A DNA stretch of 32,700 bases from Gemmatimonadota bacterium (GCA_003220855.1 QHTP01000018.1:1-32700), one strand, 5' to 3'. Positions 14,857-23,191 are shown, numbered from the stretch's first letter. Made by a program: numbers and translations. Notes: generated from the sequence alone by a model not told the origin.

Positions 14857-15605
14857 CGCAGCAGCTCTCCTTTTCCGAGTTCGGCGAGGTCGCCCGAGTA
14901 GCGCTCGTAGCGTCCAGTTACCTGGGCGGCGGCTACGTCGAGCCGGCAGCGGGACCCCAGGTAGCGCAGCAGCAGCGCGACATGGGGTGGTCGGTAGGTG
15001 CAGGCGTAGCGGAACGTGGCCGGGCGCTCGACCTCACCGAGCGCGACGATCGATCCCCGTTTCAGGAATCGCCCCGTGCCCGGCCCCGCGTTCCCGAACA
15101 GGACCACCGTCCCGGCGATCATGCCCTTGCCCATCCCTCGTCCCCCGTCCCCCGTCACGACCAGCAGTCCCCGCCGCATGCGGGCGCCCGCCTCGTCCCC
15201 GACGCTGCCCCGCACGACGATCTCGCCACCGGTCATGCCGCGCGCGGCGCCTGCCGGCGCGCCACCGGCGTTAGCGCCCGCGTTGCCACGCACGTCGATC
15301 CGCCCGCCCGACATGGCGAGCCCCAAATCGCGCCCCACGCTGCCGTCGATCATCAGCTCGCCTTCCACCATGCCGGTCCCGATCCCGTCGATCCGCGTGC
15401 AATCCCCCTCGATCCGGACGACGCTCGCTCGCTCGCCCCGGACTCGGAAGAACTCGCCGAGCGTGGCCGGGCGGCCGCCGTGCACCACCGGCAGCGCCGC
15501 GATGGCGGTGGCGCCGAGCCCGGCAAACCGGTCCGCGGCGATGCAGTCGGCGACGAGCGTGTGCGTCGGCTGGGTGGCCAGGGTGAGGGTGACGGCGTCG
15601 CTCAT
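14841..15605 (-). CDS. fhcC: Formyltransferase/hydrolase complex subunit C
   Basis: A 254-residue subunit homologous to subunit C of archaeal formylmethanofuran dehydrogenase. It shows the expected repeated glycine-rich right-handed beta-helix pattern, with recurring MxGGxIxVRGxxG and MIAGTVVLFGNAG turns between about residues 70 and 195. In bacteria FhcABCD moves the formyl group from H4MPT to methanofuran and hydrolyses it to formate; the C subunit is structural. The start overlaps the fhcD stop as ATGA (15602-15605), and the gene runs into mch. Homology and position in the fhcB-A-D-C order make the call firm. Confidence 0.94.
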   Translation of the reverse strand: MSDAVTLTLATQPTHTLVADCIAADRFAGLGATAIAALPVVHGGRPATLGEFFRVRGERASVVRIEGDCTRIDGIGTGMVEGELMIDGSVGRDLGLAMSGGRIDVRGNAGANAGGAPAGAARGMTGGEIVVRGSVGDEAGARMRRGLLVVTGDGGRGMGKGMIAGTVVLFGNAGPGTGRFLKRGSIVALGEVERPATFRYACTYRPPHVALLLRYLGSRCRLDVAAAQVTGRYERYSGDLAELGKGELLRWVGA

Positions 15606-16492
15606 CCCAGAATCTTTCGCAGGTAAAAGTGGTGGGGCCCGAGCTTCCCCCCGTAGTTCCCCGCGGTGATCGTGAGCACACCGGGCCGGCACGCAGCGCG
15701 AATCCCGGCTCGCATCGCCGCCTCGATCGACGGGCCGTCGGTGCCGTCCAGCACGATCTCGAGCACACTGTTCACAACCTCCGGGAGCTGCGACTGGGTG
15801 ACGGCTTTCAGAGTAGGGTCGAAGGCGTCGTTCGTCGTGGCGATCATGTTGCTGTAGCGCTTCGACCCGACCTTGCTCCCGCTCCGCACCACCCCGCCCG
15901 GGAACGGCAGGATCACGCCCGGCGCGCCGGTCATGGCGGCGACGGCGGCCTCGGCGGCGGCCAGCGCGGCGTCCGCATCTCGCGCGAGGATGAGGAAATT
16001 CCCACCGCCCACGCCCTTCAACATCCCAAACGTCTCTTCGATCAGGAACTCCCCTTCCATGACGGGGATGCGCCAGTAGCGCTTGCCGCCGATCACCTTG
16101 CTCGCCTGGAACCCGTCCCCGAACACCCGCAACGCTTTCCCAACGGGCAGCCGGTCCGGCGCATCGGGGAGGCCGTCGAAGCAGGCCGTCGTGGGGCAGG
16201 TGAGCACCGTCTGACCGACCCGCACGATCAGCTGCTCGGGAAGGCTCGCTTTATCCATGGTCAGAAACAGCACGCTCACCCCGGGCCGGCCGTCGGGCGT
16301 CTCGCCGTCCGGGAGCTCGCGTTCGATGCCCGCCTCGCATTTGCACCCGATCACCGACGTGGCGAAGCCGGTCAGTTTGACGGCCGCCTCTTTGGCCCAC
16401 CCGAGCGTCTGCCCCGTGATCAACAGGCGGGCGACCCGCATCGTGAACGCCTCGGCGAACGTGTCCTCGATCGCGACGCCGTTGATCTTCAC
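15602..16492 (-). CDS. fhcD: Formylmethanofuran:H4MPT formyltransferase, Fhc subunit D
   Basis: A 296-residue homologue of archaeal Ftr. It transfers the formyl group between 5-formyl-H4MPT and the methanofuran analogue, feeding FhcA. Family-typical stretches include the N-terminal INGVAIEDTFAEAF, TGFATSVIGCKCEAG, VGQTVLTCPTTACFDG and the C-terminal GNYGGKLGPHHFYL. The GTG start at 16492 is set by a GTGA overlap with fhcA and the known N-terminus. The stop overlaps fhcC. Length is as expected. Confidence 0.95.
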   Translation of the reverse strand: MKINGVAIEDTFAEAFTMRVARLLITGQTLGWAKEAAVKLTGFATSVIGCKCEAGIERELPDGETPDGRPGVSVLFLTMDKASLPEQLIVRVGQTVLTCPTTACFDGLPDAPDRLPVGKALRVFGDGFQASKVIGGKRYWRIPVMEGEFLIEETFGMLKGVGGGNFLILARDADAALAAAEAAVAAMTGAPGVILPFPGGVVRSGSKVGSKRYSNMIATTNDAFDPTLKAVTQSQLPEVVNSVLEIVLDGTDGPSIEAAMRAGIRAACRPGVLTITAGNYGGKLGPHHFYLRKILG

Positions 16493-18123
16493 GGCTCCGC
16501 CCCGTAATTCTCGAACGCGACCGTGGCGTAGTCGTCGAAGAAGCGCCTCACATCCTTCTTCACCGCCACGTCGTAGTCCGGGCGCACGGCGAGCCGCGCT
16601 CCCGCAGGCGCACGCCGCAGCTGGCCTTCCTCGACCACGATGGCCCCGCCTTTGATTACGTAGCGCGGCGCCGCGAACATCTTCGCCCGGTCGGCATCCG
16701 GTGCGTACACGGTCACGTCGGCGTCCGCGCCCGGGCCGAGATGTCCCTTGTGCGAGAGACCGAGCAGCCGGGCGGGGCCGGCGCGCGTGACGATCGCGAT
16801 CTCGCCCAGGGTGTATTCGCGAGCCAACCCGTCCAGCAGCGCGCTCCCGGCCAACAGCTTCTGGTTCACGGCTTTCAGGCGGTCGTCGCGGTAGGCGCGG
16901 TCCATCAGGAGGCGGATCAGCTCCGGATACGAAAGGAACGTCGCCCCGTTGGGATGGTCGGTCGAAAGCACCACGCGCCAGGGGTCCTGGGCCAGCAGGA
17001 ACAGCTCGAGCCCTACCGCCCACTGGAGCGCCGAAACCGCGGCCTTCTCCCGGTAGGAATAGGGAACGATGCCGCACCCCGTCTCGAGCTCGATGTCCAC
17101 GTTGACCCACTTCCGGCCGCTGCTCGCGTACAGCAGGTGTTCGACGGGGCCGTCCGCCGTGACAGTCGTGGCGGACCCGAACATCACCTGGCCCACGTCC
17201 ACGCTCACCTGGGCGTGGCCGTTCACGTACTCGATCACGTCTTTGGCGGCCGACTTCCACCCCTTCCCCCGCTCGCCCCCGTAGCTGTGAAACTGGAGAT
17301 GGGTGAAGTGCGCGCGCTGACCCGCGAGCGCCCGCATCGACTCGAGCGTGGTCGCGGCGTTGCCGGGCTGGCCCAGGTTGTTACAGTGAATGTGGACCGG
17401 GTGAGGCAGGGCGAGCGCGTTCGCCGCCCCCGCCAAGGTCTCGAGGATCTTTCGGGGCGTGACCGCGCTCGACCCGACCGCGTCGTCCAGCCCGCTCACG
17501 TTGCGGCCGCCGCCCGCCCCACCGCTCTTCCATACCGCCACGCCGCCCGGGTTCACGATCTTGATGGCGTACGCGCGGGTGACGCCCAGCAGCCAGCCCG
17601 CGTAATCGCGCGCCCGCGCCGTCTCCCCCGCGGCGATCTGGCGCAGCAGGTAATCGTCGTTGCCGAGCAGCACGAAAAAGCCTGAATCGATGAGCGGTGT
17701 GTCGTCGAGCTCGGCGTGTGCATGCCGCGCCGCAAGCGGCGCCACCGCCGCTTCCATCGCCGTGGTGTAGCCGAGTCCGGCATAGCGATACCCGGTGGCG
17801 AACGTGCTCGGTACCGTCCCGCCTGTTCCGGAGCGTGGCGGCGGGCCGTCCACCAGCCGCGGCGCCGGCGCGGGATCGGCGGCGTGCTCCTCCGGCAGCA
17901 AGCGCCGCGCGTGATTCACGCTCGACCCGGCGACGTGCGCGTGGATGTCCACCCCGCCGGGCATCACCACCATCCCGCGGACGTCGAGGCGCGGCGCGCC
18001 GGCCGGCAACTCCGCCACGATGCCGCCGCCCTCGATGCATACGTCTCGCACCACCCCGTCCACCCCATGCGCGGGGTCGTACACGGTGCCACCGGCGATC
18101 CGCAGCCGGGCGGGTGTCGTCAC
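16489..18123 (-). CDS. fhcA: Formyltransferase/hydrolase complex subunit A (amidohydrolase)
   Basis: A 544-residue amidohydrolase homologous to FwdA/FmdA. It hydrolyses formyl-methanofuran to formate and free carrier. Metal-site motifs are visible in order: His61 and His63 (DIHAH), Lys188 in KIVNPGG as the likely carboxylated lysine, His244 and His246 (HIHCNN), and Asp389 in STDHPNG. The protein is full length. GTG 18123 is fixed by GTGA overlap with fhcB. The order fhcB-A-D-C matches a common bacterial arrangement of the complex. Confidence 0.95.
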   Translation of the reverse strand: MTTPARLRIAGGTVYDPAHGVDGVVRDVCIEGGGIVAELPAGAPRLDVRGMVVMPGGVDIHAHVAGSSVNHARRLLPEEHAADPAPAPRLVDGPPPRSGTGGTVPSTFATGYRYAGLGYTTAMEAAVAPLAARHAHAELDDTPLIDSGFFVLLGNDDYLLRQIAAGETARARDYAGWLLGVTRAYAIKIVNPGGVAVWKSGGAGGGRNVSGLDDAVGSSAVTPRKILETLAGAANALALPHPVHIHCNNLGQPGNAATTLESMRALAGQRAHFTHLQFHSYGGERGKGWKSAAKDVIEYVNGHAQVSVDVGQVMFGSATTVTADGPVEHLLYASSGRKWVNVDIELETGCGIVPYSYREKAAVSALQWAVGLELFLLAQDPWRVVLSTDHPNGATFLSYPELIRLLMDRAYRDDRLKAVNQKLLAGSALLDGLAREYTLGEIAIVTRAGPARLLGLSHKGHLGPGADADVTVYAPDADRAKMFAAPRYVIKGGAIVVEEGQLRRAPAGARLAVRPDYDVAVKKDVRRFFDDYATVAFENYGAEP

Positions 18124-19370
18124 GCGCCACCCTCCAGTCGCTCGCGCAGCGCCCGCACCGTGGCCGTCGCGCTGCGCACGTCCTCCCCCTCCAACGCCGG
18201 CCGGAGCGGCAACGGCACGTCGTCCATGCGGAACGCCGTGCCACCCTCGTGGATGCCTGCCACCCCCGTGTCCACCGCGACGACGGGGTTCCAACCCGCG
18301 GCGCTCGCCCGCGGCCCGATCGCGACCGTGGCGACACCGGCGAGCCCCCGGGCCACGGAATCGGGCAGTGTCGCCGGCGCGCCGATCACGAGCGCCGCGT
18401 CCACCTCACCACCCGCGAGCCGTTCGGCCGCGCCGGCGTGTGGCCGGTACGTCGGGTACCCGCGCCCGAAGTCCACTGCGAACGGGAACCCCGTCTGCCA
18501 CGTGAGCACGGCGTCGGCCCCCGAGCGGTTCCCGCCGCCACGGAGCGTTGAGAGGGCACAGCGCGTGCGGCCGTTGAGGGCCTGCGCGAGCGCGATCAGG
18601 GCCTCCGCGCGGTCCGGGTCCAGGGGGATCGGGCCCGGCTCCGCGTCGGCGACCAGCGCCACATATCGCGCTTGGGTCATCTCGTGGACCAGTGCGATCG
18701 CTGGCGCGAGCGCCGCGTTGGTCCCGGCAACCCGCCCCTGGACGGTCGCGCGCATGGTGCCGAGTGCGTCGACCTCGGCATCCGGCCGGATCGCCACCCG
18801 GCCGTCCGCGTCCGCCGGCCCGCGCGCCTCGCCCAGGTCCACCGCGATGACTCGGCGGCTGCTTCTTCCCGCTGGCGCGGCGAGGCCCACGGCGTCGACG
18901 GCGTAGCGCGCGCTGTAGCGCGGATAGCGCGCGCCAGGGTCGACGCCCCAGAACACCACGAGGTCGGCGCGCTGACGCAGCTCGCCGAGGGTTGCGCCCG
19001 CGCGTCCCCGGCGCTGCGCGGCGAGCACACCCGCTCCGGCCGTACCCGCCAGGCTGTCGATCGCGCCCTGGAGGCGATCGGCGATCGCGACGGCGTCGCG
19101 CTGCACTTCGCAGGAAATGTCCCCCGCGAGATAGACGAGCGGGCGCTGCGCGTCCGTCAGAACCTTCGCCGCCTCGGCGATGGCGCGCTCGAGGGTGCCG
19201 GCGCGGCCACGTATCCGGATCTCCTGTGGGACCTGCCCGTCCCCGAACCACGCAGTGCCCAGCACGCACGCCCGTTGCGCCTCGGTGAGCCGACCGCGCT
19301 CGACCACGACCGTGATGTCGTCGCAGGCGCAGCCGCAGCCGAGGCACGTGACGTGCTCGACGGCGCTCAC
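18120..19370 (-). CDS. fhcB: Formyltransferase/hydrolase complex subunit B
   Basis: A 416-residue homologue of FwdB, the molybdenum/tungsten subunit of the archaeal enzyme. In bacterial Fhc complexes this subunit is not thought to be redox-active, since the complex only transfers and hydrolyses the formyl group. The N-terminus nevertheless holds four cysteines in CLGCGCACDD, including a C-x2-C-x3-C spacing. Internal matches include VVFWGVDPGARYPRY and LRGGGNRSGADAVLTWQTG. GTG 19370 overlaps the stop of the broken ATP-grasp gene, so its translation may depend on ribosomes reaching that stop. It overlaps fhcA as GTGA. Confidence 0.92.
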   Translation of the reverse strand: MSAVEHVTCLGCGCACDDITVVVERGRLTEAQRACVLGTAWFGDGQVPQEIRIRGRAGTLERAIAEAAKVLTDAQRPLVYLAGDISCEVQRDAVAIADRLQGAIDSLAGTAGAGVLAAQRRGRAGATLGELRQRADLVVFWGVDPGARYPRYSARYAVDAVGLAAPAGRSSRRVIAVDLGEARGPADADGRVAIRPDAEVDALGTMRATVQGRVAGTNAALAPAIALVHEMTQARYVALVADAEPGPIPLDPDRAEALIALAQALNGRTRCALSTLRGGGNRSGADAVLTWQTGFPFAVDFGRGYPTYRPHAGAAERLAGGEVDAALVIGAPATLPDSVARGLAGVATVAIGPRASAAGWNPVVAVDTGVAGIHEGGTAFRMDDVPLPLRPALEGEDVRSATATVRALRERLEGGA

Positions 19371-20387
19371 GCGATCCTCGCGCGCTGCGCTTCCAGGGAC
19401 AGGTACAGAGTGCGGGCTCGGGCGGCGAGCGCCGCGCCGCACGCGGCCACCGTGCCCCCGCGCGCGAACAACGTGCAGATGGGATGGCCCCGCTCGATGC
19501 GTTCCCCCGGCGGAGGCACGTCGCGCACGTCGTCGTCTTCCAGCCAGCGCGCCGTCCCCTCCGGGACCAGGTCGTGTCGGGCGTAGAGGATCGCTTTCCC
19601 CACCACATCGGCCGGGCCAGGCCCGGTAAGGGCCACCTCGGGGAGGTGCCCGGCGCAGGCGCGAGCGTGCAGCTGGAAGATCGAAATCCCCCGCGCCCGC
19701 TCGACGAGCTCCATCGACGCGCAATAGCGCGGGTTCACTTCCACGGTGTAGGGCACGCCGCTGCGAGCGACGAAATCGATGCCGTTGACGCCCACGAGCC
19801 CGAACGCTTCGGTAACGGCGGTGGCGAGGCGGCACGCGTTGCCGAACAGCGGCTCATCGGGGCCGACGAGCATGCTGCCGCAGTAGCGGAAGCCGCCGGC
19901 CCCGAAACGCGGATCCCCCGCGAGGGCCTGCGACACGCCCAACGGCACCGCGCGGTGCCCGTCCGCGGCGAACACGATCGACCCCGGAGTGCCCGCCACC
20001 CGTTGCTGTAGATAGCTGCCGCGTGGCAGCGCGCCGCCCCGCCACGGCGCCACGCCGCCGCCGCCTCCCGATGCCCGCGGTTTTACGAGCCAGCGTCCCC
20101 TCGCCGCGTTGCCGCCCGGCGCCGTGGCGCGGACGGCCGGCGCAGGGAGCCCCCGCGTTTTCCAAGCTGCCCACATAGCACACCACGTCCACTCGCAGCC
20201 GGCGCGCGGCGGCGACGGCGGCGCGGATGCTGAACCGCCCGGCGCTGCGCGCCACGCTGACCGACTGCGCCCGAGCGCGCAGGTCCAGGTCGCCGAAGCC
20301 ATCCACGGCGAGCACGTCGTATCCTGCCCGCGCGGCCGATTCCGCGAACCCTCGCGTGGAGACGCCCGCGATGAGCACGCGCGTCAC
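19367..20387 (-). pseudogene. ATP-grasp carboligase of the C1 cluster, broken by an out-of-frame internal deletion
   Basis: Two reading frames each hold half of a COG2232-like ATP-grasp protein found in H4MPT clusters. The first starts at GTG 20387 (VLIAGVSTRGFAESA) and reads sensibly to about residue 77 (YVGSLEN, near 20157). The other resumes at RGLPAPAVR (near 20154) and runs through WLVKPRASGGGGGV, RGSYLQQRV, GFRYCGSML and VEVNPRYCASMELVE to the stop at 19367. In related proteins I would expect roughly 40 more residues between these points. The simplest reading is a deletion not divisible by three at about 20145-20160. Both halves look otherwise well kept, so the event is recent or an assembly error. 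The intact protein might be a ligase in carrier synthesis. Both ends keep GTGA overlaps. Confidence 0.8.
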
Positions 20388-21475
20388 GCGGGCCCCCCCT
20401 CCAGCCGGCGACGTGCTCGCTCGCGCGGGATGACGTAGAGATGGTCGAGCACCGTGCCCCGCGCCTCACGAATCGCGAGGAGCTCGACGAGCTCCCGGTT
20501 GGCACCGCCGGCGAGCCCGTCGGCCAGGAGTGCCGCTCCCTGGGCGCCCTCTTTGGCGGTCCGGGCGAATCCCTCGAGCAGCCGGGTGGGCGCGAACGAG
20601 CTGAGCCGCTGACGGATCGCGTGGCTGACGCCCTCGACCTGCGCGAGCCGACCGGACAGCACGAATTCTTTCGGGGAGGGGACCGATGCGGCCAGCGCCA
20701 CCGCCGTCTTTACGGCGCCCTCGACGAAGGCCTCCCATGCGGTCTGCTCGGCCGGCGTCGCCGGATGCGCCAGCCGTTCGGGGGACGTGCTCGCCTCGTC
20801 CCACCCGGCGACGGCCGCGGCGCCGCCCTGGAACAGGAGCGCCTTGGACACCTCTCCCGCGAGGTACGCGACTTCGCCGTCGAGCGCGCCTGCGGCGCGA
20901 AAGCCGAGCGGCCCGGCCGTGCCTCCCACCCCATCCACGATCCGACCTCCCGCCACCGCGACGGCAGCGGTGAACGCGCCGCCCAGCTCGAGCAGCACGA
21001 GCGACACCGTAGCGAGCGGTCGCCCGGACTGCCGAGCCTGCTGTGTGATCGCCAGCGCCACGGCGCAGACCTTGTCGGCCGTGCCCATGTCGACCCGGTT
21101 CACCTTGCGATGCACCGCCACGGTGGGGAGGTGCACCACCCCCGGCGTGAGGACCACCGGCAGCCGGGAGCGCGCCAGGGCGCGCACGAGGGCACGGAGC
21201 CCGCCGATGCCCCCGCGCTCGTGGGGAGCGGCGAGGAACGCGAGACGCAGATCTTCGTCCGTGGCGTCCTGCGCGCGGGTCAGGGGGAGGCCGTACCCGG
21301 ACGGTCCCGCCACGAGGTCGAGGGGGCCGGCTGCCTCGAGCTCGAGGATGAAGCGCGCCGGATCGGCCAAGGCCTCCGCGGTCGGCCAGGAGCGGTCGAG
21401 AAACACGCGACCCTGGTCCAGCCCGCAGAGATCGATGCTCACCGTCCCCGGGTCGATACCGATGACGCGGGGCAT
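20384..21475 (-). CDS. DUF1464 family protein (kinase-like ASKHA fold) of the C1 cluster
   Basis: A 363-residue protein of the DUF1464 type, seen in archaea and in bacterial H4MPT operons. The N-terminus VIGIDPGTVSIDLCGL and the middle LLELGGAFTAAVAVAGGRIVDGVGG resemble the phosphate-binding loops of acetate/butyrate kinase-like ASKHA proteins, which suggests phosphorylation of a small carboxylate or alcohol. The true substrate is unknown. It lies 4 bases after the mtdB stop and overlaps the ATP-grasp gene as GTGA. Position between mtdB and fhcB suggests a function in carrier synthesis. No secretion signal is visible. Confidence 0.82.
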   Translation of the reverse strand: MPRVIGIDPGTVSIDLCGLDQGRVFLDRSWPTAEALADPARFILELEAAGPLDLVAGPSGYGLPLTRAQDATDEDLRLAFLAAPHERGGIGGLRALVRALARSRLPVVLTPGVVHLPTVAVHRKVNRVDMGTADKVCAVALAITQQARQSGRPLATVSLVLLELGGAFTAAVAVAGGRIVDGVGGTAGPLGFRAAGALDGEVAYLAGEVSKALLFQGGAAAVAGWDEASTSPERLAHPATPAEQTAWEAFVEGAVKTAVALAASVPSPKEFVLSGRLAQVEGVSHAIRQRLSSFAPTRLLEGFARTAKEGAQGAALLADGLAGGANRELVELLAIREARGTVLDHLYVIPRERARRRLEGGPA

Positions 21476-21479
21476 CGGA

Positions 21480-22358
21480 TCACTGCTTCGGCGCCATCAA
21501 CTCCCGCGCGACGTCGGCGATGGTCTCCGCGTCCAGCACGAGGTCGTTGCGCTCGAACAGGCGGGCGATGCACGCCTTGTGCACCTTCATCTTGAGGTTT
21601 CCGATGGCGAGTGCACCCAGGCACACCACGCCGTCTTTCGTCACGCCATCGTCCATCACCTCCACCCCCTCGATGCCGAGCGGGGGAACCGCGTTCACGT
21701 CCGCCACCACCTTGAGTCCGGGCCGGTTGGCCCACGCCCGCTTCGGGACCAGCATCACTCCCGCGGGGCCGGCGTTGAGCAGCAGCTCCGCGCGCTCGCA
21801 CGCGCGGACGGCCTCGCTCGCGTCCGCCATCGCGATGGCGCGCACCTTCCCGCCGAACCGCTTGAGCACGAGATCGCGGGCCCGCTCTCCCGCGTCGGCC
21901 TTGCGCGACGTGATGCACACGTCCGCGCCCGCCTTGGCGAACAGCCCGGCGGCGCGAATCCCCACCGGCCCGGTGCCCGCGACGATCAGGACCCGCGTGC
22001 CGCGCACCTCACCTCCCCCGGCCGCCTGCACCATCTTCGCCACCGCGGCGACCGCTGTCGTGTTGGACCCGTTCGAATCCAGCATCGCGGACACCGTGAA
22101 GGGCTTGAACATCGCTTTCGTCGCGGCGGCGAGCAGCTGCTCACCCACGGCGATGTCCGCGCCTCCGACGAACACGGCGGAGCTCTTCAAGTCCTTGGGA
22201 CCGCGTGTGAAGATGCAGCCGTGGATCAGGTCGCGGACGTCGGCGTCGGTCACGCCGCCGTAGCTCATCACCTCATCGGCGCCGCCGTCGTACGCGACCA
22301 CCCGATCGAACACGCTCGGCAGCCTGGAGCTGACGAGCTGCAGCAGCAGCTTACGCAT
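21480..22358 (-). CDS. mtdB: NAD(P)-dependent methylene-H4MPT dehydrogenase
   Basis: A 292-residue MtdA/MtdB family dehydrogenase that oxidises methylene-H4MPT to methenyl-H4MPT. The Rossmann loop is VAGTGPVGIRAAG (about 127-138). The following Ser151-Arg152-Lys153 after beta-2 suggests that NADP can be bound. DGGADEVMSYGGV near residues 24-36 and LDSNGSNTTAVAAV are typical of the family. Context with fae, mch and fhc favours the H4MPT-specific MtdB over MtdA. The ATG at 22358 is chosen for the family-like MRKLLLQL start, though its ribosome-binding site is weak. A strong hairpin separates it from fae. Confidence 0.93.
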   Translation of the reverse strand: MRKLLLQLVSSRLPSVFDRVVAYDGGADEVMSYGGVTDADVRDLIHGCIFTRGPKDLKSSAVFVGGADIAVGEQLLAAATKAMFKPFTVSAMLDSNGSNTTAVAAVAKMVQAAGGGEVRGTRVLIVAGTGPVGIRAAGLFAKAGADVCITSRKADAGERARDLVLKRFGGKVRAIAMADASEAVRACERAELLLNAGPAGVMLVPKRAWANRPGLKVVADVNAVPPLGIEGVEVMDDGVTKDGVVCLGALAIGNLKMKVHKACIARLFERNDLVLDAETIADVARELMAPKQ

Positions 22359-22403
22359 CAGGACGCACGCTCCACGGTGAGTCGGCGTAGGGTTCGAAAC
22401 GCA

Positions 22404-22432
22404 GTCGAGGGGCGGCAGCCCCGCCCCTCGAC
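22404..22432 (-). terminator. Strong hairpin between fae and mtdB, likely leaky terminator or RNA stabiliser
   Basis: Positions 22404-22415 and 22421-22432 form a perfect 12-bp GC-rich stem with a 5-base loop, starting 26 bases after the fae stop. On the minus strand it is followed by TGCGTTTCG, a short T-containing tract. It probably lets fae be made in excess over the downstream genes, either by partial termination or by protecting the 3' end of a processed fae message. Confidence 0.6.
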
Positions 22433-22458
22433 GTGGACTCGCGGGACTCCCGGAGCGA

Positions 22459-22974
22459 TCAGCCCTTGTCCGCGCCACCCGCGAATGGATGTGTCGCCGT
22501 CTTCGCCTGGGAGATCACCTGGTCGATCTTCGGCTGCCCCTTGAGGGCGCGCTCGATGGACTCCTTCACCGCCCGATAGTTGAAGTCGTAGATTTTCTTG
22601 TCGTTCTTCGCCTCCCAGTGGATGAACACCCCCACCAGGATGCAATAGTCGTCCACTTTGTCCCGCGGGATGATCCCGGACGACACGCTGTCCACCACCG
22701 CGCGCGCCACCGCCGCCTGCGCCGGGCCGAACATCTGCACGGCCTGCGTGGCGTTCTTGATGGTGACCTTGTTGAAGAGGAGCGTGTCGGGCTTGGCCGG
22801 CAGGTTGGGCGTGACGACGGCGAGGAGCTTGGTGAAACCGTCGGTGTTGTTCGCCAACGTGCTGACGAAGGCGTGCCCCGCGTGGCCCGACTTCGACCCG
22901 ATGATCAGGTCGATGTGGGCGACCTCATTCCCGTCGCCTACCAGAGACTCGCCAAGGAAGAAATCCGCTGCCAT
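22459..22974 (-). CDS. fae: Formaldehyde-activating enzyme
   Basis: Condenses formaldehyde with H4MPT to methylene-H4MPT, the entry step of the pathway and a protein usually made in large amounts. The 171-residue protein matches the family throughout. It has the VGDGNEVAHIDLIIG motif with the active-site His20, NNTDGFTKLLAVVTPNLP, VQMFGPAQ, IPRDKVDDYCILVGVFIHWEA and KTATHPF near the end. The ribosome-binding site GGGAGGT lies close to the ATG and is the best in the C1 region. It heads the main operon, followed by a hairpin and mtdB. Confidence 0.96.
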   Translation of the reverse strand: MAADFFLGESLVGDGNEVAHIDLIIGSKSGHAGHAFVSTLANNTDGFTKLLAVVTPNLPAKPDTLLFNKVTIKNATQAVQMFGPAQAAVARAVVDSVSSGIIPRDKVDDYCILVGVFIHWEAKNDKKIYDFNYRAVKESIERALKGQPKIDQVISQAKTATHPFAGGADKG

Positions 22975-23043
22975 AACTACCTCCCGATTCGGATGGGGTC
23001 CACGAGTTCACTGCCGGCCGTCACGAATGCGGTGTTGAGAGCA

Positions 23044-23090
23044 GCGTGGCCAGAGGGGTGTGGAGAGCCACGCCGTCCCGCGTCTGCGGG
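23044..23090 (-). promoter_or_regulatory. Two consecutive hairpins in the fae leader
   Basis: Positions 23044-23050 pair perfectly with 23067-23073 (7 bp, 16-base loop), and 23077-23081 pair with 23086-23090 (5 bp, 4-base loop). Both would lie in the untranslated leader of fae if transcription starts near 23115. No known riboswitch class is recognisable to me. The region 22975-23191 contains no gene. Confidence 0.35.
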
Positions 23091-23122
23091 TAGCTCCTAC
23101 TGAACCGTATCGATGGAGTGCT

Positions 23123-23151
23123 AACCTGCCCGCCGCTCCGGCGGGTGTCAA
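23123..23151 (-). promoter_or_regulatory. Candidate fae promoter with an inverted repeat in the spacer
   Basis: TTGACA lies at 23151-23146 on the minus strand. Seventeen bases later the hexamer is CAGGTT (23128-23123), a poor -10 match. The spacer itself (23129-23145) is a perfect inverted repeat with 6-bp arms and a 5-base loop, which could be an operator for an activator or repressor. The -35 is convincing; the -10 is not. Confidence 0.35.
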
Positions 23152-23191
23152 GGCCGCGCAGCGGGGCCGCCAAATGGAACTCTTTCGGGTG

